NCBI GenBank assembly: GCA_001931535.1
Contig: CP016211.1
Coordinates: 8,541,703 to 8,605,702, forward strand
From: Minicystis rosea
Lineage (GTDB): Bacteria; Myxococcota_A; Polyangia; Polyangiales; Polyangiaceae
Direction of reading: 5' to 3'
Length of the DNA stretch: 64,000 nt
The stretch's first letter is position 1; every line of letters starts with the position of its first letter. Positions 24,976 through 33,604 of the stretch are shown one piece after another. Below the pieces are notes generated by a model. It did no database searches, was not told where the DNA came from, and worked only from the letters and a program-made list of their open reading frames with translations. The translations under genes were made by a program, and so were the position numbers.

Positions 24976-27900
24976 ATGTCCCGATCGCGTCGGCCTTTCG
25001 TTGAGATGGGGCCGCAAGCGGCCCCATACCCCGGCCGACTGCGTCGGCCTTTGGATGAGATGGGGCCGCAAGCTGCCTCATGCCCCGGCCGACTGCATCG
25101 GCCTTTCGTTGAGATGGGGCCGCAAGCGGCCCCATACCCCGGCCGACTGCGTCGGCCTTTGGGTGAGATGGAGGCGGCCTCAGGGCTGAGCCGACTACGT
25201 CGGTCGTCGTTTGCGATGGGGCCCCTCGTCGCCGGCTTGCTCGCCGGTGGTGTGCTCGTTTCTTTCGCGTCGACTGCGGCCGCCGACTGGCCGATGTCTC
25301 GGCGTGACGCGCAGCGCACTGCCTCGGCCACGGGGAAGAGCAACATCATCACGCCGATGCCCACGTGGCGCTTTCCGCTCGGCGGCGCGATGATCGGCGT
25401 GCAGGCGATGATCACCGACACGAACGGTGACCTGAGCCCCGAGTTTTATTTCATCCGCGGATCGAGCGCGATGGGCAAGCGCCTCGATGACAGCACCATC
25501 TTCCAAACGCCGTCCGTCGGCCTCACGAGCACGCGGGCGGTGGTGGATCTCGACGGTGACGGCAAGCCCGAGCTGGTGTCCGACGTGGGCACCAACCAGA
25601 CCGCCGTGGTCGACGCCTCCACGGGCGCCATCGAGTGGCTGCAATCTCCGACGGAGCTCGGCTGCACCTCCGCGACGCGCATCGCCGATCTCAACGGCGA
25701 CGGCATCCCCGATCTGCTCCTGCAAGACGGCGGCTGCTGCGCCATGCAGCCGAGCATCCCGGGCGCGGTCTACACGTTCGTGGGCAACGCCAAGACGCCG
25801 AAGCTCCTCTGGCAGCTCCCCTACGCGCATTGCGGCGGCGGCAACGCCACCACGATCCTCGACGCCGACGGCGACGGCAAGCTCGACGTCCTCATGGGTC
25901 GCAACACCGGCTTCGATCTCCTCGACGGTGCCACCGGCCAGATCAAGGCCTCGATCAACTTCAAGGTGAACCCGCAGGGGAGCTTGTGCATGCCGGCGAG
26001 GCTCACCGGCGGTCCGGGCGAGCAGGCCGTCTGCACCTTCGGCAGCCTCACGAGCGACGATCACAACATCTTCGCGATCGCGTACTCCCCCTCGCCCACG
26101 CCGTCGCTCAAAGTCCTCTGGGACAAGCCGATCGGCGCTCCGCACCAATACATCCTGCCGAAGCCTGGCATCGTCGCCGATCTCGACGGCGACGGGCTCC
26201 AAGAGATCACCGTCACTGCGCAGACGAGCGCCACGTCGTGGTCGACGTTCGTGATCGACGGCGCGACGGGAGCCACGCTCTCCACGCTCGACGGGCACAA
26301 GCTCGTCGGCACCGCACCGATCTTGGCCAGCGGTCGCTCGGTGATCCTGACGGAGGAGAGCAACGGCACCGGCGGCTGGTCCTTCAAGCGCAAGCCCGTG
26401 CCGTCGGTCACGCAGCTCTGGCAGATCGCGGGTCAAGGCCCGCTCGGCTTCTACGATCACGGGATCTCGGAGCACACGTCGTCGCAGAACGGGATCGTGT
26501 CCCTCGATCTCACCGGCGATGGCACCCCCGATCTGATCACGGGGGATGTCGTCGATGGGACGGTGCGCGTGCTCGACACCTCGGCGGGCACGACCTCGCC
26601 GCCGGTGGTCGGATCCCTGGCGCCGGCGACGGGCATGGATCTGCTCTGGGCCGCGCCGGCGACGCTGCAGAACGGCCCCGTGCTGGCGACGGGCTTCAGC
26701 GACGGCGTGTTCCGCCTCAAGGTGCTGAAGAACGGCACGCTCATCGACGCGGCCCCGCCGGGCGTGCACTTCGACGGCTACTTCGCGACCTCGTTCTGGC
26801 GAACCCAGGGTGCCTCCCCCGTCGTCGGCAAGCTCCGTGACGGCGAGATGGAGAGCGTCATCCTCACCGATGCAGGCGGGACGCTGCACGTGCTCGACGC
26901 CTCCAAGGCCAACGCGAAGACGCCGCCCGTGGAGCGTTGGTCGCGCACGCGGACGACGGCGCCCATCATCCTGCCGCACCTCAAGGGCAGCTCTGCGGGC
27001 GTCGTGATCCTCGAGCGCCAGCCGATCGTCTCGAACCCGCCGAAGATGCAGGTCACCGCTCTCGACGCCGACGGCGTGCCCCTCTGGACGTCACCGATCG
27101 ACGGCAACTCCTGGAGCGATCTCGTCGCCGGCAACGTCGACGGCGACGGCAAGGACGACGTGTTCCTGAGCTGGGGCGCGGCCTCGGACGGCTACACGAC
27201 GCTGCGCACGCGCGCGATCGCAGGCGCCTCCGGCGCGACCTTGTGGGAGGCGCCGCCCACGCCCATCGTCGAGGTCAGCGGCCCTGCGGTCCACGATTGG
27301 GACGGCGACGGCAAGGACGATCTGTTCTTCGAGATGCTCGGCCTCCACGTGCTCTCGGGCGCGAGCGGCGTACCCATCGGGCCGACGCCGATCGAGAAGG
27401 CCCAGAACGGGATGCCCATCATCACCGACCTCGACGGCGACGGCGCTCCGGAGGTCGTGCTGCAGGGCGGCTATGCGAAGGTCACCGTGCTCTCGTCCGA
27501 TCTGGAGTCGGTGCACTACACGAGCAACGACACGCAGAACACGATGCAATACGGCGCCATCGCGCACTGCCCTGACGGCGACAAGCTCGTCGAGAGCACG
27601 TATTTCTATCACACGTCGCGGCTCACCATCACCGACCTCGCCGTGCCTTCCACGGGCAAGGTGAGCGCGATCTTCCTCGCGGGCGGCCAGAAGTTCCCCG
27701 ATGAAGCGAGCGCCACGGCAGCGGGCGTCTTTCAAGGCGTGCTCACCGCCGTCAGCGTGCACGAAAACCTCACTGGTCTCGGCCACCCGACCGCGGTCGT
27801 CGGCTCGACGGGCGGCTGGCTCTACGGCATCGATCCGTGCACCGAGAACGTCGACTTCGCCTACGATTTCAAGGACGCCGTGGGCTCGGTCATCTTCGGC

Positions 27901-28215
27901 GACACCGACGGCGACGGCCTCGACGAGATCCTCGTCGAGGTGTCGGACGGCTACCTTTACGACCTCAAGCAGAAGGTGGACGATCCCGGCACCGGCGGCA
28001 CGGGCGGCACCAGCACGAGCAGCTCGGGCAGCGGTGGCACAGGTGGCACGGGCGGCACCGGCGGTAAGCCGCAGGGCGACGACTATCTCATCAACGGCCG
28101 CGTGACCTGCTTCTGCGCGACCCCCGGCGATCGCGGCGACGCGACGCTCGGCCTGTCCGCCTTCGCCGCCCTCGGCTTGGCCATGGCCGCCCGCCGCCGC
28201 CCGAAGCGCCGCTGA
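24976..28215 (+). CDS. FG-GAP/VCBS repeat surface protein with MYXO-CTERM-like tail
   Basis: 1079 residues. The start at 24976 has AGGAG just upstream, 8 bases after the WecA-like stop. Residues 1-75 are an 18-residue tandem repeat (EMGPQAAPYPGRLRRP type) placed before a signal-peptide core, GPLVAGLLAGGVLVSFAS, then TAAADWPM. The body holds nine calcium-loop motifs of the FG-GAP kind (DLDGDGKPEL, DLNGDGIPDL, DWDGDGKDDL and others), implying a beta-propeller. A Gly/Thr/Ser linker leads to CFCATPGD, a hydrophobic segment (LGLSAFAALGLAMAA) and RRRPKRR, the MYXO-CTERM layout for surface anchoring. Role probably adhesive or extracellular; no enzyme motif seen. Confidence 0.88.
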   Translation: MSRSRRPFVEMGPQAAPYPGRLRRPLDEMGPQAASCPGRLHRPFVEMGPQAAPYPGRLRRPLGEMEAASGLSRLRRSSFAMGPLVAGLLAGGVLVSFASTAAADWPMSRRDAQRTASATGKSNIITPMPTWRFPLGGAMIGVQAMITDTNGDLSPEFYFIRGSSAMGKRLDDSTIFQTPSVGLTSTRAVVDLDGDGKPELVSDVGTNQTAVVDASTGAIEWLQSPTELGCTSATRIADLNGDGIPDLLLQDGGCCAMQPSIPGAVYTFVGNAKTPKLLWQLPYAHCGGGNATTILDADGDGKLDVLMGRNTGFDLLDGATGQIKASINFKVNPQGSLCMPARLTGGPGEQAVCTFGSLTSDDHNIFAIAYSPSPTPSLKVLWDKPIGAPHQYILPKPGIVADLDGDGLQEITVTAQTSATSWSTFVIDGATGATLSTLDGHKLVGTAPILASGRSVILTEESNGTGGWSFKRKPVPSVTQLWQIAGQGPLGFYDHGISEHTSSQNGIVSLDLTGDGTPDLITGDVVDGTVRVLDTSAGTTSPPVVGSLAPATGMDLLWAAPATLQNGPVLATGFSDGVFRLKVLKNGTLIDAAPPGVHFDGYFATSFWRTQGASPVVGKLRDGEMESVILTDAGGTLHVLDASKANAKTPPVERWSRTRTTAPIILPHLKGSSAGVVILERQPIVSNPPKMQVTALDADGVPLWTSPIDGNSWSDLVAGNVDGDGKDDVFLSWGAASDGYTTLRTRAIAGASGATLWEAPPTPIVEVSGPAVHDWDGDGKDDLFFEMLGLHVLSGASGVPIGPTPIEKAQNGMPIITDLDGDGAPEVVLQGGYAKVTVLSSDLESVHYTSNDTQNTMQYGAIAHCPDGDKLVESTYFYHTSRLTITDLAVPSTGKVSAIFLAGGQKFPDEASATAAGVFQGVLTAVSVHENLTGLGHPTAVVGSTGGWLYGIDPCTENVDFAYDFKDAVGSVIFGDTDGDGLDEILVEVSDGYLYDLKQKVDDPGTGGTGGTSTSSSGSGGTGGTGGTGGKPQGDDYLINGRVTCFCATPGDRGDATLGLSAFAALGLAMAARRRPKRR
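24987..25196. repeat. Tandem 54-base repeat array with internal hairpins, inside a coding sequence
   Basis: Units are 24987-25040, 25041-25094 and 25095-25148 (54 bases each, nearly identical) plus a degenerate fourth, 25149-25196. The first and third contain a perfect 10-bp stem (ATGGGGCCGC, AA loop, GCGGCCCCAT), for example at 25006-25027. As 54 is a multiple of three, the array is in frame with the FG-GAP gene. Confidence 0.92.
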
Positions 28216-28392
28216 TCACGGGACACCTCCACACCACAAAACGGCCCGCGCGCTCACGCGTGCGTTGCCGATGAAGCAGAGATCGCATCATCGGTAACGG
28301 CGATGATGCGCCCATCAATCATCGGCTACGGCGATGGCTCGTGGCAGCTTACGCACGCAATCATGGACTGGGAGAGTCAGTGGCGTGCGACG
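28216..28392. other. Noncoding spacer downstream of the FG-GAP gene
   Basis: No gene is seen. A short motif (ATCATCGG followed by TAACGGCGATG or CTACGGCGATG) occurs twice around 28288-28335, suggesting a small direct repeat. Convergent genes flank the whole 28216-28614 interval. Confidence 0.45.
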
Positions 28393-28579
28393 AGGCCTCG
28401 TCGAGGACAGCGAGCTCGCGCATCGGCGCTTCACGCGATCACGCGCCGCGAGGCTCGATGATGCTGGGATGAGCTCTCGTCGAAGGCCGCGAGCACGCGC
28501 ATCGACGCTTCACGCGCTCACGCGTGCTCCGAGGCTCGGAGGTGTTGGGATGAGGCCTCGTCGCGAGGCCACAGGTGGG
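28393..28579. repeat. Degenerate 80-base tandem repeats
   Basis: Two units, 28393-28471 and 28472-28552, share order and sequence (CTCGTCGA ... CGCGCATCG/ACGCTTCACGCG ... GAGGCTCG ... TTGGGATGAG or CTGGGATGAG). The beginning of a third follows from 28553. They lie between convergent genes and appear noncoding. Confidence 0.7.
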
Positions 28580-28607
28580 CGCTCTCGCAGCTCACGCTGC
28601 GAGAGCG
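28580..28607. terminator. Perfect 12-bp hairpin after gspN
   Basis: CGCTCTCGCAGC and GCTGCGAGAGCG pair perfectly around a TCAC loop, 8 bases beyond the gspN stop on the minus strand. No T-run follows, so termination is inferred from position and stem strength. It would close the type II secretion operon. Confidence 0.6.
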
Positions 28608-28614
28608 GATGCAT

Positions 28615-29964
28615 TCACGGGGCGGGTTGATCCGGAGGCGGGGCCGGCTGATCGGGCATCGGCTGCTGCTCGGGTGCCGGGGCGGGCGGCGCAGGCTCCG
28701 GCGCGGGAGGCGGCTGGAACGTGGGCGGCGGGACGACGTCGGGAGCGGCAGCCGCGCGGCGCGGCGCCTCCGCTGCAGGCTCGCGACCGCGGTCGGGCGC
28801 AGGCGCCGCGGGCACGGCCGGCGGCGGCATGATGTCTTCGGCGCCCTTCGCGGCCGAGCCGCCCACCGGCAAGGCCGGCATCGTCGGTCGCTTGTTGAGG
28901 CCACCGAAGGGCGCGTCGCCACCCTTACCGCGCTTGGTGGGCGGAGCAGCGCCGGCGGAGGACGCTCCATCGGCGGTCGACGGATCGAACTTGAGCTTCT
29001 TCAGCGCCCCGTACACGTGCCAGCCATAGAAGCCGTCGCCGCGCTTGGCGCGCTTCATCTTGGGCATCTGCATCTCGATGAGGCCCGCGGAGGCGGAGCC
29101 CGGATCACCGAGCAGCGTCTTCGTCGTCGCGCTCTTGCCGCGGTAGGCATCCGTGAACTTGAAGCGCATGTAGAGATCGGCGACCGCGTCGGTGAACGGC
29201 TCCTTCAGCGTGACCTTGCCGTCGCCGACGAGCTCCAGATCGGTGCCGTTCGCCGAGAGCTTGTTGACCTTGAGGATGCCGTCCTTGGCCTCGGCGGAGA
29301 GCGTGACGTCGCCGAGCTTGGCCTGCGGGAGCTCGATGAGGCCTTGGATCTTGGTCTTCCCGTCGCTGACCGTGCAGCCCGCGATGGTGAAGTCCACCGT
29401 GCCGTTGGCCTTGTTGAACTTGCCGTCGGGCGCGTTGAGCGCGAGCTTGCCGCTGAGCGTGCCCTTGATGGGGACGCCGAGGGTCTGCGCGATCGGCTCG
29501 ATGCGGCCCAGCTCGACGTTCGAGAGCTCCAGCTCGACGTCGCCCTTGCCGCTGCCGATGGGCGCCGTGCCCTTGATCTCGCCGCCGAACGCGCTCACCC
29601 AGAAGTCGACGCGCACGCGGCCGATCAAGAGCGGGAGGATGCGCACCCGCGCGTGCGCCTCGTCGATGGTGAGCACCGACTCCTTCGCCGGGGCCGACGC
29701 TCCGAAATCGGTGCCAGGCATGGCCGCGTCATCGGGCGGCAAGTGCAGCTTCACGCCGGACAGCTCGACGCCGGTGAACCAATACGAGGTGAGCTTCTCG
29801 ACCTCGATGCGCTGCCCCGGCTTCCCGCGCTTCTCGATCTCGAGGACGATGCGATCCTTCAGGCGATCGTAGGGGAACGAGAGGTAGCCGAAGAGGCCGA
29901 GGCAGAAGAGGTAGAACGCCGGAAAGGCGAGCCACTTCGCGACGCGGAGGAGGCGCTCCTTCAC
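28615..29964 (-). CDS. gspN: Type II secretion system protein GspN
   Basis: 449 residues. One N-terminal membrane helix (WLAFPAFYLFCLGLFGYLSF) is followed by YDRLKDRIVLEIEKRG and a long beta-rich periplasmic region with the GspN features VEKLTSYWFTGVELSGVKL and GTLSGKLALNAPDG. The last 110 residues are a Pro/Ala-rich tail (APEQQPMPDQPAPPPDQPAP), unusual in length. The start overlaps the gspM stop by 4 bases (ATGA). It is the last gene of the secretion operon. GspN is an accessory protein present in only some type II systems. Confidence 0.88.
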   Translation of the reverse strand: MKERLLRVAKWLAFPAFYLFCLGLFGYLSFPYDRLKDRIVLEIEKRGKPGQRIEVEKLTSYWFTGVELSGVKLHLPPDDAAMPGTDFGASAPAKESVLTIDEAHARVRILPLLIGRVRVDFWVSAFGGEIKGTAPIGSGKGDVELELSNVELGRIEPIAQTLGVPIKGTLSGKLALNAPDGKFNKANGTVDFTIAGCTVSDGKTKIQGLIELPQAKLGDVTLSAEAKDGILKVNKLSANGTDLELVGDGKVTLKEPFTDAVADLYMRFKFTDAYRGKSATTKTLLGDPGSASAGLIEMQMPKMKRAKRGDGFYGWHVYGALKKLKFDPSTADGASSAGAAPPTKRGKGGDAPFGGLNKRPTMPALPVGGSAAKGAEDIMPPPAVPAAPAPDRGREPAAEAPRRAAAAPDVVPPPTFQPPPAPEPAPPAPAPEQQPMPDQPAPPPDQPAP

Positions 29965-30566
29965 TGATCCTTCTCCTTGTCCTTGTCGGCCGCGCCCTGG
30001 GCTGCGCCGGCGCTGCCGGCCGGCGCGGGCGCGTCGGGCTTGCGATCGAAGGCCGAGACGCCGAGCTCCACCTCGTAGGAGTCGGGCTCGCCGGCGCGCG
30101 GCTTGATGTTGAGCCGGGTCACCGCCACCGGGTAGCCAGACTGCTCGATCTTTTCGAGCGTCTTCGCCACCGCGAGCATGCCGGCCTTGTGCATCTTCAC
30201 CACGGTGACGCGCTCCGAGTAGCGCTTGCCGTGCGGCGTTTCCGGCCGATCCTGCGACTCGGCGGCGGAGAGGCCGTTCTCCTTGGCCGACTCCTCGATG
30301 AAGCCGGGCAGCGGCGGCGCCGTCTTGGCGTAGCGCGCGACGAGCGCGTCCTTCTTCGCCTTGCGCTCGGCGATCTGGGAGCGCGCGCCGTAGACTTGCT
30401 CGATCACCTCGCGCAGATCGCGGCTCTCCGAGCGCTTGCTGCTGAGCATCGTGTAGATGCCGATGGGCGCGAGCAGCACGATGAAGACGCCCAGGATCGA
30501 TCCGAGGATGGCGAGGAGCCGGCGCTCACGCGGCTCCAGCTTGTCGAAACGCTCTCGCAGGGTCAT
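29961..30566 (-). CDS. gspM: Type II secretion system protein GspM
   Basis: 201 residues. A cytoplasmic start MTLRERFDKLEPRERRLL precedes one membrane helix (LAILGSILGVFIVLLAPIGI). A coiled region (REVIEQVYGARSQIAERKAK) and a ferredoxin-like domain (VVKMHKAGMLAVAKTLEKIE) follow, and the C-terminus is charged (AADKDKEKDQ). It forms the inner-membrane platform with GspL. ATGA overlaps at both ends couple it to gspL and gspN. Confidence 0.85.
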   Translation of the reverse strand: MTLRERFDKLEPRERRLLAILGSILGVFIVLLAPIGIYTMLSSKRSESRDLREVIEQVYGARSQIAERKAKKDALVARYAKTAPPLPGFIEESAKENGLSAAESQDRPETPHGKRYSERVTVVKMHKAGMLAVAKTLEKIEQSGYPVAVTRLNIKPRAGEPDSYEVELGVSAFDRKPDAPAPAGSAGAAQGAADKDKEKDQ

Positions 30567-32074
30567 CGCCCACCGTCCACTTTCTCGGCCTTGCCCGAGG
30601 CAGCCGGCGGCGCCGAGCCCTCCGCCTCCGGCGTCGTCGCCTTCTTCTTCGGGGGCTCGCACTTGAGCTCGAGCTCGAGCTGATACTTCTGCTTGCCCTC
30701 GGTGTACTGGGACGTGCGCGCGATCTTCACGTCCTTGAAGCAGCGGTGCTCCTTCAAGTTCTTCGCGATCGTCTCGGCGTCGCCCACCGTCGGCACGACG
30801 CCTTGGATCACGGCCTTGCCGCGCTGCACGTCGAGCTCGACCACGTCGTGCACGATCTCCTTGGGAACGGCCTTGGAGAGCTGCACCATCACGTCGAACG
30901 CGTCGATGTGCGGCAGCGGATCTTCGTCGGCCTTGGCGGGCCCAGCTTCGATCGTCTCCTTGGCCTTCTCCGGCTCGGTGATCTCCTCGCCGAGCACGTC
31001 GCGCGTGGCGACGCCGAGGCGGGCCACAAGCGTCTCGCGCTCGGCGTCGAGCGCGCGCATCTCGGCCACCGTCGAGAACCCGAAGCTCACGAAGATGACG
31101 GCGGCGAGGCCGGAGAGCAGCGGGATCTTCTCGCGGAGGAACGGGTAGCTGCGCTCGGCCTCGAGCACGCCGCGGCGCAGGTTCGGCGCCCGGGATCGAC
31201 CGGCGAGCCCGAGCGCGAGCCCGAGCGCCTTGGCGAAGCGCGGGACCTGCGCGGCTTGATCCGGCGTCATGCCCTCGATGCGCGCCGGCGGAAGCGGGAG
31301 AACGCTGACGCCGAGCCCCTCCGAGAGGAACTCGTGCGCGTTCTCCGCCGAAGCGGCGGGGCCGCACAGATACAGGCAGACCAGCGGATCGCCGCCCTGC
31401 GAGCGCCATGACGCGAACGTCTGCCGGAGCTCGCGCTCGAGCGCGGGCGCGCTCGCCGGAAAGCCCGCCGTGCCGCGCGAGAGCGTGCGCGCGAAGACGG
31501 GATCGCCGCCGAGCAGGATCACGATCTCGGACGAGACGTCGCCGATGTCGACGATCGCGATCGGGCCGGGGACCTGCGGCCGCTCGAGCTCCGGCATGAC
31601 CGACACGAGGTTCGCGAGCGGGAGCGGCCCCGTGCCCACGCGCTCGGGCTCGATGCCGATGGCCTCGCGCACGGGCGTGAGGCGGCCGCGCACGTCATCG
31701 ATGCGCGCCAGCGCCGCGAAGACGGGGAGGATCTCGCCTCCCGAGCCCTTCATCACGCGGTAATCGAAGATCGCCTCTTCCATCTCGAAGGGCACGGTGG
31801 CCTCGAGCTCGAAGGCGAGGACGTTCTCGATCTCCTTCTGCGCCGCGGCCGGAAGCTCGATGCGTCGGTAGAACGATCGCTCGCCCGAGAGCGCCGTCGC
31901 GCACGCATCGGGCCGCGCGCCGCCCACGGCGGCCTTGATCGCCTCCGTCTCGGAGCCAGCCCAGCCGACGTCGGCCTCGCCGAACGCCTCGAGCGTCACG
32001 CGCCGGTACGACGTGCGGATCAACGCGGCCCGCACCGTCGTCTTCGTCGCGTCGATCCCGAGTAGCCTCGCCAT
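30563..32074 (-). CDS. gspL: Type II secretion system protein GspL (PilM-like actin fold)
   Basis: 503 residues. The N-terminal cytoplasmic actin-like domain starts MARLLGIDATKTTVRAALI and has FELEATVPFEMEEAIFDYR and IAIVDIGDVSSEIVILLGG, like PilM. One membrane segment (LLSGLAAVIFVSFGFSTVAE) is followed by a periplasmic ferredoxin-like domain (DVVELDVQRGKAVIQGVVPT). GspL recruits the GspE ATPase to the membrane platform. It overlaps gspM by 4 bases and is separated from gspK by 27 bases. Confidence 0.88.
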   Translation of the reverse strand: MARLLGIDATKTTVRAALIRTSYRRVTLEAFGEADVGWAGSETEAIKAAVGGARPDACATALSGERSFYRRIELPAAAQKEIENVLAFELEATVPFEMEEAIFDYRVMKGSGGEILPVFAALARIDDVRGRLTPVREAIGIEPERVGTGPLPLANLVSVMPELERPQVPGPIAIVDIGDVSSEIVILLGGDPVFARTLSRGTAGFPASAPALERELRQTFASWRSQGGDPLVCLYLCGPAASAENAHEFLSEGLGVSVLPLPPARIEGMTPDQAAQVPRFAKALGLALGLAGRSRAPNLRRGVLEAERSYPFLREKIPLLSGLAAVIFVSFGFSTVAEMRALDAERETLVARLGVATRDVLGEEITEPEKAKETIEAGPAKADEDPLPHIDAFDVMVQLSKAVPKEIVHDVVELDVQRGKAVIQGVVPTVGDAETIAKNLKEHRCFKDVKIARTSQYTEGKQKYQLELELKCEPPKKKATTPEAEGSAPPAASGKAEKVDGGR

Positions 32075-32101
32075 GATTCGTCTCCTCGCTATCCTCTCGC
32101 G

Positions 32102-33604
32102 CTACTCGATGCGCCAGTAAATGATGGTCCCGGCCGGGTTCGAGTTCATCCCCCGAAGGATGTCGTCTGCGGACATAGGCTGTCCGTTGTTGGTGCTGCT
32201 CGTGTTGCTCGATCCCGTGCCCGCGCCGGACGCTCCCGCGCGCCCACCTTGCAACGTGGGCGCGGCCGGTGCCGTCATGGCCGCAGCCGCTGCTTGTCCG
32301 CCGCCGACCTCGGGCGGCGCCAGTTGGCCCATCACGCCCGCGTCGCGGTAGTCGATGACCGCGTGGATGCGGACCTTGGTGGTGCGCTTGTATCCGGGCA
32401 CGATGCCGTCCGCGTAGATGCTGAAGCGCTTGCTGCTCGTGCGCAGGCGCTTGGCGAGCTGGTTCGCGTTGCGCCACACGACGGGCTTGATGTTGAGCGT
32501 GGCGAGGAGCGGGCCGATGGGGTTCGATCCCTTCTGCGCCATCATGTCGGTGAAGTCCGATCCGCGCCCGAAGAGCGGCATCCCCATGGTGAAGCTCTTG
32601 CCCATCTCCACCGCGCCGAGGAACGAGATCATCTGCTGCGGATCGTTGCACACGTCGGCGGTGGGCTCTTCACCACACACGATGGAGAGGAGCGTCTGCG
32701 CGTTGGCCGCGTTGATGTTGATCTCGCCCTGCCCCCACACCGTCATCACGCGCTTCTTCGGGTTCTGCGGCTCGGGATCGACGAAGGTCGCCCAGAAGTC
32801 GTCGCCCATGCCGCGCACGAGCCGCACTTCGTCCATCGAGTCGAAGGGCGCGTTCTTGCGGCGATAGGGCAAGCCGATCATCTGATAGAGGTTGTCCTCC
32901 GGCCCGGTGCTGACGCGGTTCTGGTTGTTGGGCTGGCAGGGATAGGTCTCCTCGTTGCCGGCGGGATCGGAGTCCACCCAGTCGACGAGGGCGCCGCAGA
33001 TCGTCTCGCGATCGGAGTGCTGGTTGTCGGCGTCGGGCTGCTCGAAGAGCGCGTTGTTCGCCTGCGGCGCGAAGACGCCGAGGAGCAGGCGGCCGAGCCG
33101 CTCGTTCGACTCGAAGGTGTTCTGCGCGGGGACGTTGAGGTTGATCTTCGCGTCCTCGTCCACGATCGAGAGCTCGAAGCGGCCGCCGCCCTGGATGCCG
33201 ATGTTCTTGGCGGTGAGCGGATCGGCGCCGATGGTGGCGAGGAACGACTGCGATCCGACCGCGTCGTTGAAGGGCCCGAGCACGAGATCGGTGAACTCCC
33301 AGACCGGGATCTGCGGCGGCCCGTTCTTGCCGAACACGAAGCCGAGCACGCTGTTCTTCACCGTGTTGCGGATCTCGGGCTCCATCGCGATCAAGAGCCG
33401 CGACAGGTTGATCCCGCTCCGCGCGTAGTACTCGGCCTTGAGCGCGTCGCGCTCGGCCAACGCCGCCGCCAGCTCCGAGCTCGTCTGCTCCTGGAGCTGG
33501 GTGAGGAAGACGGTGAGCAGCGTGATCGAGCCCAGCACCAGGATGAGCGCGATGCCGCGCTGATCCGCGCGCTTCTTGCGTCGGGTCTTACGCCGCGCGC
33601 TCAT
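32102..33604 (-). CDS. gspK: Type II secretion minor pseudopilin GspK
   Basis: 500 residues, longer than the usual 320 or so. A basic leader, MSARRKTRRKKRADQRG, precedes IALILVLGSITLLTVFLTQL; the usual position-5 Glu is absent, as in other GspK proteins. The large domain includes INLNVPAQNTFESNERLGRL and INAANAQTLLSIVCG, both GspK features. The C-terminal 80 residues are Gly/Ala/Ser-rich. GspK caps the pseudopilus tip with GspI and GspJ. The start overlaps the gspJ stop by 4 bases (ATGA). Confidence 0.9.
   Translation of the reverse strand: MSARRKTRRKKRADQRGIALILVLGSITLLTVFLTQLQEQTSSELAAALAERDALKAEYYARSGINLSRLLIAMEPEIRNTVKNSVLGFVFGKNGPPQIPVWEFTDLVLGPFNDAVGSQSFLATIGADPLTAKNIGIQGGGRFELSIVDEDAKINLNVPAQNTFESNERLGRLLLGVFAPQANNALFEQPDADNQHSDRETICGALVDWVDSDPAGNEETYPCQPNNQNRVSTGPEDNLYQMIGLPYRRKNAPFDSMDEVRLVRGMGDDFWATFVDPEPQNPKKRVMTVWGQGEININAANAQTLLSIVCGEEPTADVCNDPQQMISFLGAVEMGKSFTMGMPLFGRGSDFTDMMAQKGSNPIGPLLATLNIKPVVWRNANQLAKRLRTSSKRFSIYADGIVPGYKRTTKVRIHAVIDYRDAGVMGQLAPPEVGGGQAAAAAMTAPAAPTLQGGRAGASGAGTGSSNTSSTNNGQPMSADDILRGMNSNPAGTIIYWRIE

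Noticed and set aside
23303..25135. A minus-strand open frame with MGPLAAPSQRKADAVG repeats
   Set aside because: It is the reverse reading of the 54-base repeat array and of the WecA-like gene; the rest is antisense composition.
24987..25196. Possible CRISPR array
   Set aside because: The units are contiguous with no unique spacers, are coding in frame, and no cas genes are nearby.
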